DNA of 64,000 nucleotides from Symbiodinium natans (GCA_905221605.1 CAJNDS010001113.1:1184163-1248162), one strand, 5' to 3'; positions 9,757-19,632 are shown, counted from the first letter of the stretch. Notes: generated by a model from the sequence alone, not told the origin. Made by a program: numbers and translations.

Positions 9757-9900
9757 GGAGGTTCATGGTACTCATTAATCAATTATAACTGCATTCATAG
9801 CTGTACTTATAACCATATTAGGGCACTTAAGGGCTTATAAGTGGGTTGTAAGTACACAGTTATAATTATAATTGGTTAATAAGTACCACGAACCTCCAAG
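9757..9900. mobile_element. Inverted-repeat element, GGAGGTTCATG family, intron-like
   Basis: GGAGGTTCATGGTACT...ATTATAACTG pairs with CAGTTATAATTAT...AGTACCACGAACCTCC. Read as an intron it runs GTTCATGG (9761) to CCAAG (9900). Family members are at 18301, 25532, 29293, 32251 and 55331. A block reading MAPWGYENQGSCV with donor GTGAGG follows it. Confidence 0.65.
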
Positions 9901-10042
9901 TATGGCCCCCTGGGGTTATGAAAATCAGGGCTCTTGTGTGGTGAGGGTGCAGGGTTTAGGGGTTAGAGATGCGCAAAGCAATGTGTCAGAAGCTGCCGAA
10001 GCCAGCCTGGTTGTAGGTTGTTTTTTTCTTGGAGGTCCTCAG

Positions 10043-10283
10043 ACTCGTCAAGTTGCGGACACGCCAGAATGCAGCCTGATTCGGTCAAGCTCATAGGTAG
10101 GATAAGGGGGACCCTTCAAAGGGTACCCCTTCTGAACCCTCTTCTGGCTCTCTTAAACAGGGACCTTATTCAGAGGGTCTATATCCCCAAGGGTCCCCTT
10201 AATCCTATCCCCTACAAGCTGGCGTTTCAGGAGTGAGCCGTGCTCATGCTTCATCTTTAATTCAACCCCATGCTGAGCGTTAA
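10043..10283 (+). CDS. Two exons joined across an inverted-repeat intron; 3' end of a gene
   Basis: Exon 10043-10096 follows the T-rich acceptor TTTTTTTCTTGGAGGTCCTCAG and reads SSSCGHARMQPDSVKLI, leaving one G before GTAGGA. Exon 10231-10283 follows GCGTTTCAG. The carried G plus GA gives Gly, then VSRAHASSLIQPHAER and TAA. The join is in phase and the intron is exactly one inverted-repeat element. Upstream exons are uncertain (perhaps 9967-10010). Product unknown. Confidence 0.5.
10097..10230 (+). mobile_element. Introner-like element (GT...AG with inverted ends)
   Basis: GTAGGATAAGGGGGACCCTT at the left pairs with AAGGGTCCCCTTAATCCTAT near the right. It starts with GT, ends TTTCAG, and separates two in-phase blocks. 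It has the form of an intron created by a transposable element. Confidence 0.6.
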
Positions 10284-10403
10284 GCCTTAACCCCTGGAGC
10301 CTTAGTGCTTTGGGCCTCGGGTTTAGAAACCCTAAACCCTAAACCCTAAACCCTAAGCTCTAAGCCCTAAACCCTAAACCCTAAACCCTAAACCCTTTTC
10401 AAG

Positions 10404-10488
10404 ACTTGTCCGAGGCTGGGAGATCTGGGCGAGCTCCAGCGCGAGTTCCACCTCAACGCGGAGAGTGCCGAGGCACGGGGATTCCGCG
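10404..10488 (+). CDS. Candidate exon
   Basis: After TTTTCAAG, the phase-0 frame reads TCPRLGDLGELQREFHLNAE... with strong GC-ending codons, to a possible donor GTCGAG at 10489. It is flanked by CCCTAAA upstream and TTTAGGG-type repeats downstream. A helical, charged segment; no family recognised. Confidence 0.45.
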
Positions 10489-10499
10489 GTCGAGGGTCG

Positions 10500-10672
10500 A
10501 AGGGGTTTAGGGTATTTGAGGCATTTGGGGGCATTTAGGGTGTTTAGGGTTTAGGGTTTAGGGTTTAGGCATTTGGGGGGTATTTAGGGCATTTAGGGCA
10601 TTTAGGGCATTCAGGGCATTCAGGGCATCTAGGGCATCTAGGGTGTTTAGGGTGTTTAGGGCACGTAGGGCT
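10500..10672. repeat. Diverged TTTAGGG-type repeat (GCATTTAGG, GCATCTAGG)
   Basis: Variant copies with inserted GCA: AGGGCATTTAGGGCATTCAGG and similar. This local decamer-like family may have spread by slippage. Confidence 0.7.
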
Positions 10673-11016
10673 TAGGGCCAGCGCCATTCAGATTCGGTTC
10701 TTTTTCTCTAAGCCTTGAGTCCGACATCCTTTTGAAAGTTTGAGCGGTTGTCTTCACGGACACGAGCAGTCTTGGGGATGTCGGGATTCTGCGGTTAGAG
10801 CAGGGCCGCACTTGGAGGTCGACGGGTAAAGCAGGGTTCTGCCCCCCCCCCCCCTCTCGGCCCGCAACACAGTTTCCCGCGAGCCTGTAGATTTTTAACC
10901 TGGTGCCCCCCCCCCCCCCCACTTCTCGGGTTTAGGTTTTAGGGGTTTAGGGGTTTAGGGTTCAGGGTTTTTGGGGTTCAGGGTTTAGGGGTTCAGGGGT
11001 TTAGGGTTCAGGGTTC

Positions 11017-12314
11017 ATCCGCAAAGATGCTGCCCAGTGGCTCTGGCTCTCGGAGACAGAAGGGGGAGACAACACCAAAGCCACCAGACTTGTCACGGAG
11101 ATAGGGGGCTTTCAATGGTACGGCAGGTTCAGACGTTGGAAGCACCCTGCAAGGAGGTTCTGAAGGGTTTCGCTTGGTTTCGTCACAGCTCACCTGCCAT
11201 GGCCTTGAGTCCCATCAGCTTTGAGCGTCCGAGCCGCAAAGAACTGCAGGGACTCCGAGCTGCTCTTGATCGTTGGGAGCCATTGGGAGAACTCTCTGAG
11301 GAATATTGATCCTCCCTACTGGGCCGAATTCCTGTGCAGCCAAGGTGATTTGAAGGCACGCCTCAGCCAGGCCTTTCAGCCTGACCACCAGTGGCCTGAC
11401 CTGCGGTCTGTCTTCATATTGGCCGTTTGAAGGGGCGAAGCCGCTTTATGGGCAGTCGAGAGTGGGTCATCAACAACAAGTGCATGGTCAGCAAGCGAGA
11501 GTTTCTGGCCCTGCAGAAGCTCATCGTGTGCACGTGTCGCCCCAGCTGCTTCCCGTCATTCACTCGAGTGGATCAGGACCGAGCAATCCATTTGGTGTCA
11601 TCCACATGCAGCTTCCCTCTGTACGTTTCCACAACGACAGCAGAGCATCATCGGTTCGAGACGACCAGGCAAAGATCCCTGTACCCTTGTGACTTTGTGG
11701 CATACCCGCTGCCGGACCTGACCTTCTACTAAAAGCATCGGACAATTGTTCCCTGGGTGCTACCAGATGGTGCCATTGAAGTGTGCCAAGGGCTGCATTT
11801 GTCCGTGACGGTTGAAAGTCCTGGCGCCAGGGCTGCTTCGATGAACACATGGAATCTCCCCCTCCTGCTAAGCAAAAGGTTTCCAGCCTTCACCCAAGAA
11901 GATTTACAGCGATACACCCAGAAGGCGCAGCGTTTTGAGTCGGTAGCCTTCATCGGAAAGAACTTGGGTTGCCTTGACAGCCAGCATCCGTATTCAGAGT
12001 CAGCGAAGGCGGTCATGGTGGGCGACCCGGAGACGATCGAGCAGATTCTACAAGTGTCTGATGACCTAGGCTTGGGACTTCGCAAAGCTTCGCCGACGAG
12101 TTCCAGCAAGCGGTGGCAGACATGGACAAGAAGATTTGGAAAAAACCGCACCTATCACAAGTACTTCTGCTTGCTCCGACGCCGGGGGATGCTGAACTAT
12201 TTCGACCAGTGTTTCGATCACGGGGCCCGCGCCGTCTTGCATGGGCCCGATGTGCGCTCCCTTTCCTTTTCACGCCCGCACGGCCGCTGCGAAGATCGGG
12301 TGTTGAACGAATAG
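11017..12314 (+). pseudogene. Intronless, multiply frameshifted gene copy
   Basis: Protein-like sequence continues for 1.3 kb on the + strand but changes frame repeatedly. Frame 1 at 11017 (KDAAQWLWLSETEGGDN) moves to frame 0 near 11150 (KEVLKGFAWFRHSSPAM), then frame 1 (PPYWAEFLCSQGDLKARLSQ), frame 0 at 11427 (SREWVINNKCMVSKREFL), frame 2 near 11525 (HVSPQLLPVIHSSGSG) and frame 0 near 11690 (DFVAYPLPDLTFY, stop). A long tail follows (FESVAFIGKNLGCLDS; GNPETIEQ-like text near 12030) to 12314. No telomere-type intron interrupts it, unlike the exons around it, so a reverse-transcribed copy is likely. I did not recognise the parent family, and no spliced-leader relic was seen at the 5' edge. Confidence 0.6.
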
Positions 12315-12567
12315 GGGACGGCCTGACCGCGGAGAGCCCAAAACGCTGTCCATTTTTGGGTTTCGTCCTTTCCCGACCCCTTCGCATCAACCCCTAGACC
12401 CCAAGCCCTCAACCCCAAAACCCTAAAACCCCAAAGCCCTCAACCCCAAAACCCGAAAACCCAAACCCCTAAAACCCAAACTGCAGCCTAGGCTGCCCAG
12501 CCCTTCAGCGGCCACCGCGCCGTGCACGCCAAGGCTCAGCAGTTCTCTAGACTTGGCCTCCCTCCTA

Positions 12568-12704
12568 TATACATATACATATATATATATATATAGATAA
12601 ATATAAATACATATATATATATAAATATAGAAATAAATAGATAAATAATTAAATAAATAAATATAAATACATAAATATATATATATATATATATATCTAT
12701 ATCT
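12568..12704. repeat. AT-rich microsatellite (TATA, AAAT units)
   Basis: Compound TATACA, (TA)n, AAATA arrays. Confidence 0.9.
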
Positions 12705-12870
12705 TATGTTTCTTTTGTTCAGGGGGGGGTTGATAGGGGGGTTTTCAGGGTTTACGTAGGGGGGGAGGGGTGCCCCTAATTAGGCGCACAGCTCGTGGAT
12801 TGTGGCTTCCTGGCATAAGGGGTTGGGGTTTAGGGGGTTCAGGGTTCAGGGTTTGAGGGTTTAGGGTTCA

Positions 12871-12985
12871 TTCGTGATACCCTGCGTTGGGAAGCACCCA
12901 AACGTGGATGATCTCGCGTTGTGGGGCAGAAAGAGCATCTTCAACTCTTGTTGGTTCTCTCTTTCAAGCTTTTTATACGAGACTA
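12871..12985 (+). CDS. Candidate exon
   Basis: Frame FVIPCVGKHPNVDDLALWGR... continues to a TGA in unique DNA after a TTTAGGG tract. No firm splice sites were fixed. Weak call. Confidence 0.25.
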
Positions 12986-13423
12986 TAGGATGAGCCCATT
13001 CAACTGCCCAACAGCCTAGCTTCAACACCCTAACCCTAAACCTGGGTCTTTGTTGGCTCTACTGTTACATTTTTGTTATCATTAACCCCAATATGGATTC
13101 ACAATGATAATCCCAAAGCCTAAACCTCGTAGCGCTGGCTCCGGCCCCACTTTCAGTTTGTTTCTGCCAGGCCGGTTCCCTGCGACGCGGCATAGGCGGC
13201 ACTTTTTGCCCTAGACCCTAAACCCTAATTAAACCCTAAACCCCAAACCCTAAACCCCAAACCCTAAACCCTAAACCCTGAACCCTGAACCCTAAACTCT
13301 AAATCCTGAAGCTAATTCGGGGGGTCGCCACGGAAGTTCAAACTTTGCTCTGCGTTTGCCGCCCTTCAGCACGACGAGCTGGTAAACCCTAAGCCCCAAA
13401 GCCCTAAACCCCATACATCGGAG

Positions 13424-13560
13424 GTTTAGGTTTTAGGGTTTAGGTTTAGGGTTTAGGGTTTAGGGTTTAGGGTTTAGGGTTTAGGGTTTAGGGTTTAGCC
13501 TTAAACCTAAACCCTAAACTCCAAACCTGAAACCCTAAACCCTAAACCCCAAACCCTAAA
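13424..13560. repeat. TTTAGGG tract meeting CCCTAAA head to head
   Basis: About 11 TTTAGGG copies (13424-13497) pass through TTTAGCCTTAAACCTAAACC into C-strand repeats. The two strands face each other in the order seen at fused chromosome ends. Confidence 0.6.
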
Positions 13561-13617
13561 CCCTAAACCCCGAATCCCCTACCCCACCCCTACACCCCTA
13601 GACCCCTACACCCCTAG

Positions 13618-13716
13618 ACTGGCCCTAGGCGCAGAGGTGCGAGAGGTGGACGCCGGCAGCTGGATACCTGGCAGGGCGCCCATGGATCTTGCGAGCACGT
13701 CGCCGTCGACCAAAGG
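13618..13716 (+). CDS. Candidate exon
   Basis: Between CACCCCTAG and GTAGAA (13717), the frame LALGAEVREVDAGSWIPGRA... has GC-ending codons throughout. CCCTAAA-type repeats precede it, TTTAGGG-type follow. Unknown product. Confidence 0.45.
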
Positions 13717-13834
13717 GTAGAAAGGGATTTGTTTAAGGTTTCGGGTTTGGGTGTTTAGGGTCTAGGGTTTGGGGTTTAGGGTTTCGGGCTTAGGGTTTAG
13801 GGCTTACGGCTTAGGGCATAGGTTTCGGGTAAGA

Positions 13835-14085
13835 ATAAACAAAGAATCGTGTTGCTTATTCGATCACGAATGAGCCTCTTTGCTCAATAACTTAGATGTC
13901 TGTTGTAACCGGTTTCACGCACCATCTAACACAAGCCGGTCAAGCGTATCCTCTTGTTCACTTGTAGACCGTTTTACGAAAGGACGCGACATAGAGCGAC
14001 CACCTGCATCATGAATCTACATCCTTATTCGCATTGCTGTCGGGTAGCTAGGCTGCTGCAGTAGCAACAAAAGCCAAACGCCTAA
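13835..14085. other. Unique sequence, nothing assigned
   Basis: Moderately AT-rich, non-repetitive, with short imperfect inverted repeats (ATTCGATCACGAAT). No convincing frame. Confidence 0.4.
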
Positions 14086-14388
14086 GCCCCAAACCCTTAA
14101 ACCCTAACCCCGTAAACCCCTGAACCCCAAAACTGTTACCTAGGCTTAGACCCCTAGGCCTTAAATCCCAACACCCTAAACCCTAAATCCCAGATCCCAG
14201 ACGCCATCTGTACTGAGTCGACCGCTATGTATCTTATGGCTTTGCCGGAGCAACCCGAAACCCAAAAACCCGAAACCCGAAACCCGAAACCCGAAACCCG
14301 AAACCCTAAACCCCAAACCCTCAACCCTCAACCCTCAATCCTCAACCCTCAACCCTAAACCCGAAAGTCGAAACCCCCCAACCCTAAA

Positions 14389-14480
14389 CTGACCGAGGCG
14401 CTATCCTTGCACCACCTTCGCTGCATCCTCGGCAACCCTGCAATCGATTTGGGCCCAGGACCCAGACCTACTGGGTCCTA
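14389..14480 (+). CDS. Candidate exon with consensus donor
   Basis: LTEALSLHHLRCILGNPAID... runs from the end of CCCTAAA repeats to GTAAGG at 14481, a textbook 5' splice site. TTTAGGG-type repeats follow. The acceptor is not clear. Confidence 0.4.
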
Positions 14481-14813
14481 GTAAGGAAAGGAGGTGGGTT
14501 TAGGATTTAGGGTTGCGGATTTAGAGTTTAGGGTTTAGGGTTGAGGGTTGAGGGTTGAGAGTTGAGGGTTGAGGGTTGAGGTTCAGGGTTTACGGTCAGG
14601 CGACGACTAGTGTTCCTTAAGGTATGGTCCCGTCATGTATGGTGCGTCTTCCTTGAACCCTAAACCCTAAACCCTGAACCCTAAACCCTAAACCCTAAAC
14701 CCTAAACCCTAAACCCTAAACCCTAAACCCTAAACCCTGAACCCTAAACCCTAAACCCTAAGCCCTATGCTCTCATTAAGGGGTGTTGTGGTGCGGGGCT
14801 CTCTGGTTCCTAG

Positions 14814-14859
14814 GAACCTCAGATCGTTGCCAAACACCCGGCTTGTCGTGCTTTTGTGG
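14814..14859 (+). CDS. Candidate exon
   Basis: After CTCTCTGGTTCCTAG (a good pyrimidine tract) the phase-0 frame EPQIVAKHPACRAFV runs to a possible donor GTTCCT. Confidence 0.35.
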
Positions 14860-15253
14860 GTTCCTGGTTTTAGGCCTAAGCCCTAAACTCTAAACCCTAA
14901 CCCCCAACAGGCCCTAACTCCTGAAACCTAAACCCTGAAACCTAAAACCTCAACCCTAAACTCTCAACAGGCCCTAAACCCTGAACCCTAAGACTGCAAC
15001 AGGCCCTAAACCCTAAACCTGAATCGCATGACTACTCCGGGCCCTACACAAAATATGGGACCAAAAGAAGATTGAGCATCTCGCATACTTGGCAAATTCG
15101 GGATCTGAGGTGTTCGGTAATTTTAACCATCAGTTTTGTTTTTTTCTCAGGGTTTTGGGGTTTAGGTTTCAGGGCAAACAGAGACCCTAAACCCTAAACC
15201 CTAAACCCTAAACCCTAAACCCTAAACCCTAAACCCTAAACCCTAATCCCTAA

Positions 15254-15376
15254 GCCCTTTTTGAACCAGAAGGGTTGTTGGGGAGTTTCGGGACAAAGGG
15301 ATGCATGAGGAGGGCCAAGGGCTGCAGCTTCGAGGCTGAGCACGCAGGGTACAAAGACCTCCATATCTCTGGATAA
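15254..15376 (+). CDS. Candidate terminal exon
   Basis: Frame ALFEPEGLLGSFGTKGCMRR... runs 40 codons to TAA at 15374-15376, between two CCCTAAA tracts. The acceptor is undefined. An upstream block at about 15021-15116 ending in GTAATT may belong to the same gene. Confidence 0.35.
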   Translation, partial: ALFEPEGLLGSFGTKGCMRRAKGCSFEAEHAGYKDLHISG

Positions 15377-15466
15377 ATAAACCCTAAACCCTAAACCCTA
15401 AACCCTAAACCCTAAACCCTAAACCCTAAACCCTAAACCCTAAACCCTAAACCCTAAACCCTCCAG

Positions 15467-15659
15467 GGGTTCCAAGAAGAAATCCTCCTTAGTTGATGGA
15501 TACAGGGGTATGTGGGAGTTGGCGGGCCAGTGCAGCTAGGACCAACATAGTTGCGCCAGTTCTGGTCGCAAACCGTCACAAGCTGCAGTATCCGTTGTCG
15601 CATACTGTCACAAATGTGCGTCAAAGCCAGGCTGCATTTTTGACATGCAGGGGGCCTAA
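15467..15659 (+). CDS. Two phase-matched exons ending in a stop
   Basis: Exon 15467-15507 follows CTCCAG and reads GSKKKSSLVDGYR, leaving G before GTATGT. Exon 15589-15659 follows AAGCTGCAG. The split codon GTA is followed by SVVAYCHKCASKPGCIFDM and TAA. The tail has four cysteines (CHKC, GC), suggesting a metal-binding or disulfide-bonded end. The intron is 81 bp without telomere repeats. Confidence 0.45.
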
Positions 15660-15758
15660 ACCCTAAACCCTAAGCCCTAAGCAGGAAACCCTAAACCCTA
15701 AACCGAAGATCACAGATCTTGGCATGCAAGTGCCGGTGCTGAGGTTTCCGAGCTTAAG

Positions 15759-15961
15759 GTGTCGGGGGCGTGCGACTGGTTGAGTCCGTGGGAAGATCAC
15801 GCATGTCGATCCTTACCAATGTCGGGGTTTACGAAAATACGGGATCCCCAATATAGACCCCAAATACCAGGATTCCCTTACGGTAGGCGGCCAGTTGGGT
15901 TCAACTATTTTCGAGAACCCCCATCAGTCAAGCCAGGCATGAGCTGACAATTCCCGGCTGA
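15759..15961 (+). CDS. Two exons joined across an inverted-repeat intron
   Basis: The exon from about 15759 reads SGACDWLSPWEDHACRSLPM to 15826, leaving GG. The exon at 15928 begins T, completing GGT, then QARHELTIPG and TGA at 15959-15961. The 101-bp intron is one member of the GTTTACGAAAATA inverted-repeat family. Confidence 0.4.
15827..15927 (+). mobile_element. Introner-like element, GTTTACGAAAATA family
   Basis: Left end GTTTACGAAAATACGGG, right end CTATTTTCGAGAACCCCCATCAG; the ends are complementary and the element begins GT and ends AG. Copies are at 17047-17148, 18392-18491 (inverted) and twice in 48612-48798. Confidence 0.6.
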
Positions 15962-16030
15962 GGGTTAGCACGGTGAGGGAGCTGAGTGCGCTTGTGCAGA
16001 GTAGGGTGAAAGAACATGTACGGCGGCATG

Positions 16031-16200
16031 TAAACCCGAAACCCGAAACCCTAAACCCTAAACCCTGAACCCTAAACCCTAAACCCTAAACCCTAAACCC
16101 TAAACCCTAAACCCTAAACCCTAAACCCTAAACCCTAAACCCTAAACCCTAAACCCTAAACCCTAAACCCTAAACCCTAAACCCTAAACCCTAAACCCTA
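16031..16200. repeat. CCCTAAA tract
   Basis: About 23 near-perfect copies. Confidence 0.95.
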
Positions 16201-16208
16201 TCCTAAAG

Positions 16209-16344
16209 TCTTCAGAGGCAGAAGTAGAGTCACGGAAGAACAAGAGCAACGGTCACGGAGTTGCAAGACGCAAGACGTAGCAGTTAGCGCGCTCTCGAAG
16301 CATCACCCATCAACCATTCAAATCTCAGCGCGCTCATGTTCTAG
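16209..16344 (+). CDS. Two phase-matched exons ending in a stop
   Basis: Exon 16209-16276 follows CCTAAAG and reads SSEAEVESRKNKSNGHGVAR, leaving AC before GTAGCA. The block after AAATCTCAG (16329) supplies C for ACC, then ALMF and TAG. Short, so the second exon may be chance. Confidence 0.35.
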
Positions 16345-16656
16345 GACCCAGAGTAGGCATTTTTTCCTCTTTTTTGGGTTTGAATTCCTTGTAAGCCCCT
16401 TGAACCAACAAGGGTACCCTTTTATTCCTTGGATACACGTGGGTCTAGTGTTCTGACAGATGTTTGATATCTGCCAATGTGCACGCGGGACCTTCAGCCC
16501 ATCCGATAGTTACACATCCAAACACCGATGTGCAGCCCTAAACCCCCCAAACCCCAAACACCAAACCCCAAACACCAAATCCCAAACCCCAAACCCTAAA
16601 CCCTAAACCCCAAACCCTAAACCCTAAACTTGTGGTGCTTTTGCTTCGGTTTTCAG

Positions 16657-16708
16657 AGGCTTTCCGGGCCCCCCGAAGCGCACCGCAAGCTGTCCGACGA
16701 GGCCCCAG
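16657..16708 (+). CDS. Candidate exon with strong acceptor
   Basis: GCTTTTGCTTCGGTTTTCAG precedes a 52-bp block reading RLSGPPEAHRKLSDEAP in GC-ending codons, then GTTCAA. CCCTAAA lies upstream and the longest perfect TTTAGGG tract downstream. Confidence 0.45.
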
Positions 16709-16730
16709 GTTCAAGATTTGCGTGCTTGCT

Positions 16731-17046
16731 AGGGTTTAGGGTTTAGGGTTTAGGGTTTAGGGTTTAGGGTTTAGGGTTTAGGGTTTAGGGTTTAGGGTTT
16801 AGGGTTTAGGGTTTAGGGTTTAGGGTTTAGGGTTTAGGGTTTAGGGTTTAGGGTTTAGGGTTTAGGGTTTATGTTTTAGGGTTTAGGGTTTAGGGTTTAG
16901 GGTTTAGGGTTTAGGGTTTAGGGTTTAGGGTTTAGGGTTTAGGGTTTAGGGTTTAGAGTTTAGGGTTTAGGGTTTAGGGTTTAGGGTTTAGGGTTTAGGG
17001 TTTAGGGTTTAGGGTTTAGGGTTTAGGGTTTAGGGTTTAGGGTTTA
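16731..17046. repeat. Longest perfect TTTAGGG tract
   Basis: About 45 copies with only two single-base departures (TTTATGTTTTAGGG near 16870; TTTAGAG near 16955). The homogeneity suggests recent expansion or telomerase addition. Confidence 0.95.
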
Positions 17047-17148
17047 GGTTCTACGAAAATAAGGGGCCCCTACAATGGATCCCCAAGTAGTAGGATTCCC
17101 GTATAATAAGGACCCCAAGAAGGTGCCCCCCTACTTTCGGAAACCCCC
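17047..17148. mobile_element. Inverted-repeat element, GTTTACGAAAATA family
   Basis: GGTTCTACGAAAATAAGGGG at the left pairs with CTACTTTCGGAAACCCCC at the right. It abuts the TTTAGGG tract. Confidence 0.6.
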
Positions 17149-17268
17149 AAAGTGGCCTGAGATAACCTGAATGGCATTTCGGGCAGCTTCTATTCTGCCA
17201 GCTTTTTTTTTTCGGGGTTAGAGACGGAGGATGACAGTTGCTTCGGCTCCTGTGTTGGGACGCCTAAG

Positions 17269-17320
17269 TCCTGAAGGCGATTGTGGAAGTCCGGGTGCCA
17301 GGCAACGTGGCAGTTTGCAG
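17269..17320 (+). CDS. Candidate exon ending in GTGAGG
   Basis: LKAIVEVRVPGNVAVCR in GC-ending codons, from ACGCCTAAG to a CAG/GTGAGG donor that leads straight into TTTAGGG repeats. An alternative longer frame 17222-17320 is also open. Confidence 0.45.
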
Positions 17321-17566
17321 GTGAGGGTTTAGGGTTTAGGGTTTAGGGTTTAGGGTTTAGGGTTTAGGGTTTAGGGTTTAGGGTTTAGGGTTTAGGGTTT
17401 AGGGTTTTGGGGGCCTCAAAACCGAAAACTTTAACGTTCAAGGTTGGAAGTTGGGCTTGAAGCAGGGCTTTGAAAGACCCTAGACCCAAAACCCTAATTA
17501 AACCCGAAACCCTAAACCCTAAACCCACCATGAGCAGGGCTCGCGCCTGAAATGCCTTTGTTTCAG

Positions 17567-18111
17567 TGGCCGGAAAGGACTGCGTTTCGTGTTTTCTCAC
17601 AAGGATGTTTTGGGAGGCTTGGGTTTGTGAGGTTTAGTGTTTAGGGTTTAGGGTTTAGGGTTTAGGCTTTGGGGTTTAGTGTTTTAAGGTTTGGGGTTAG
17701 GGTTTTGAGGTTTGGCTTTAACGTTTGGCCAGGACGTGTGAGCTTTGTTCCTAATCCCCACCCCTAACGCCTCGAAACCCTGAACCCCTTAACCCTGAGC
17801 ACCTCAACCCTAAAGTCCTAAATTCCTCAAAGCTCTCAACCTAAACCCTAAACCCCCACCAGCTTCATGTAGCCCTAAACCCTAAACCCTAAACCCTAAG
17901 CCCTAAGCCCTAAGCCCTAAGCCCTAAGCCCTACGCCCTAAGCCCTAAGCCCTAAGCCCTAAGCCCTAAGCCCTAAGCCCTAAGTCCTAACCCCTAACCC
18001 CTAAGCCCTAAACCCCCACCAGCTTCATGTAGCCCTAAACCTTGACTGTTGCAGGGGAGGTGTGCAGGCGCAACTTTTCGCGCAGGCAGGGGGGGCTCCT
18101 TCCCGCTGTGA
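17567..18111 (+). CDS. Two candidate exons
   Basis: Exon 17567-17626 follows GCCTTTGTTTCAG and reads WPERTAFRVFSQGCFGRLGF to GTGAGG. Exon 18055-18111 follows GACTGTTGCAG and reads GRCAGATFRAGRGGSFPL to TGA, with a competing GTGAGG donor. Both are in phase 0. The intervening intron carries telomere repeats with a duplicated block. Confidence 0.4.
17842..18041. repeat. CCCTAAG tract flanked by a direct duplication
   Basis: CCCCCACCAGCTTCATGTAG and its flanks occur identically at 17853-17872 and 18013-18032, on either side of a CCCTAAG-rich tract. A 160-bp tandem duplication, or insertion with target duplication. Confidence 0.65.
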
Positions 18112-18300
18112 GGGTTCAGGGTTTAGGGTTTCAGGGTTTAAGGGCTTAGGGTTTAAGGGTTTAAGGGCTTAGGGTTTAAGGGTTTAGGGTTTGGGGTCTA
18201 AGGGTTTAAGGGTTTTTTGGGTTTAAGGGTTCAAGGGTTTAGGGCTTTGGGTTTAGGGTTTAAGGGTTTAGGGCTTAGGGTTTCGTTGGGGCGGGGTCTT

Positions 18301-18516
18301 CTTGGAGGTTTCAAGGGTACTTACAAGTAGGGTTATAAGCAGATGAGGGTTGCATCTGCATTAGGGTACTTAAAAACCGACTTGAAAATCTGGGGTTTCC
18401 GAAATGAGGGTTACCTTATTGGGGTTTTTTTATACAGGGATCCTACCATTTGGGGCTCTATATCGGGGGGTCCCCTCTTCTTCTCGTAAACTACCATATG
18501 CCCGTGAACCTTCAAG
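18301..18516. mobile_element. Nested inverted-repeat elements
   Basis: The outer element (GGAGGTTTCAAGGGTACTTA at 18304; CCGTGAACCTTCAAG ending 18516) belongs to the GGAGGTTCATG family. Inside it, in inverted orientation, lies a GTTTACGAAAATA-family element (18392-18491). The order of insertion is therefore readable. Confidence 0.6.
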
Positions 18517-18717
18517 TAGGGGTTTAGGGACTTGAGGTTTTTGGTTCTTGGAGGACCGGGTCGGCGTAGTGAGGGGGTTGAGGAGCAACATGCCCGGTAG
18601 AGGCCTAAACCCTACCCCCTTAGGCCCCAAAGCCCCAAAAACCCTAAACCCCAAAACCCTAAAACCCTAAACCCCAATGCCCCCAAACCCCTAAACCCGA
18701 AACTCTCCTGACCACAG

Positions 18718-19346
18718 TGTACGAGGCAAGGGGATTCTGCTAGAGGTCTTAGAGCATGTCTCGGCCTTTTTCGCAAGAAAGCCGTCAACCCTGAGGCTTT
18801 GGGGTTTAGGGTTTAGGGTTTAGGGTTTGGGGTGTAGGGTTGTAGGGTTTTAGGTTGAGGGTTTAGGGCTCGAAAGCCATTTACGCCCAGAATGGTGGAT
18901 GTGTTCAGCAACATCGCCCGAAACCTTGAGATTCTACCCCAAACCCTTAGGCAGTCGCATCGTCCTTTTCTGCGTAACGTGGGCCATGGGGGAGAGTCTT
19001 GCTGTACGCGGCTTGGGGTTTCAAGACCCTAATGGTGTCCAAGCCAAGTTCCTGCATCATTGATCCTGACATCGAGGGCCTCATTTTCTTAGAATGGGTT
19101 TAGGGTTTAGGGTTTAGGGTTTAGGGTTTAGGGTTTAGGGTTTAGGGTTTAGGGTTTGAGTAACATGAGGTTGCAAGCTTATTTGTGCAGGGACGCTGCC
19201 GGGATGATGTGTGTGATTCTTCTATGGCACCACTCGCCCGCCCTTCTATCCCCAAAGCTCGCGAAGCACCCTTGGTCCCTGCAGGGGGAACCCACCCGGC
19301 GCTGGCCAGATGTGCTGAGACATCGATGGCACACCCAAGCTTCTAG
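18718..19346 (+). CDS. Four-exon gene model, product unknown
   Basis: Proposed exons: 18718-about 18795 (VRGKGILLEVLEHVSAFFAR, after GACCACAG), 18891-18978 (MVDVFSNIARNLEILPQTLR, after CGCCCAG), 19026-19097 (TLMVSKPSSCIIDPDIEGLI, donor GTTTAG) and 19191-19346 (GRCRDDVCDSSMAPLARP, after TTTGTGCAG). The joins can be made in phase, but the first donor must be a GC site, the second intron is only 47 bp, and the last block is open in a second frame, so confidence is moderate at best. Confidence 0.3.
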
Positions 19347-19498
19347 AGCTTGCGGAGGTGGACCCACGTGGGGCTTCGGGCGTTAGGTCCAGCCCCAAAC
19401 CTAAAAGCCCTAAGCCCTAAGCCCTAAGCCCTAAACCCTCAACCCTAAACCCTAAACCCTTAAACGCCTAAACCCTAAACCCTAAACAAGTTTTAGGG

Positions 19499-19632
19499 TT
19501 AGGAAATTGTGGAGTTCGTGGAATTTTGGGCCAGCTCGGGTTTGAAGGTTTGGTGGAAGAGAACCTGCGGCCAAAGCCTGTTGCAGGTGGAAAGGATGCT
19601 CTGTTCTGTGAAGCAGAAAAAAGCAGACACTT
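19499..19632 (+). CDS. Candidate exon
   Basis: Frame LGNCGVRGILGQLGFEGLVE... is open for 45 codons from the end of telomere repeats. After a GTGACA step the frame shifts to SVMAVVFVEFARNREV. The gap would be a 20-bp intron, too short for normal splicing, so a frameshift is as likely. Confidence 0.3.

Noticed and set aside
10840-10925. C-runs and G-runs (also 9000, 26220, 26295, 33970, 45455, 47190) as functional G-quadruplex sites
   Set aside because: They may be real but homopolymer runs are also sequencing and assembly weak points; no separate evidence of function.
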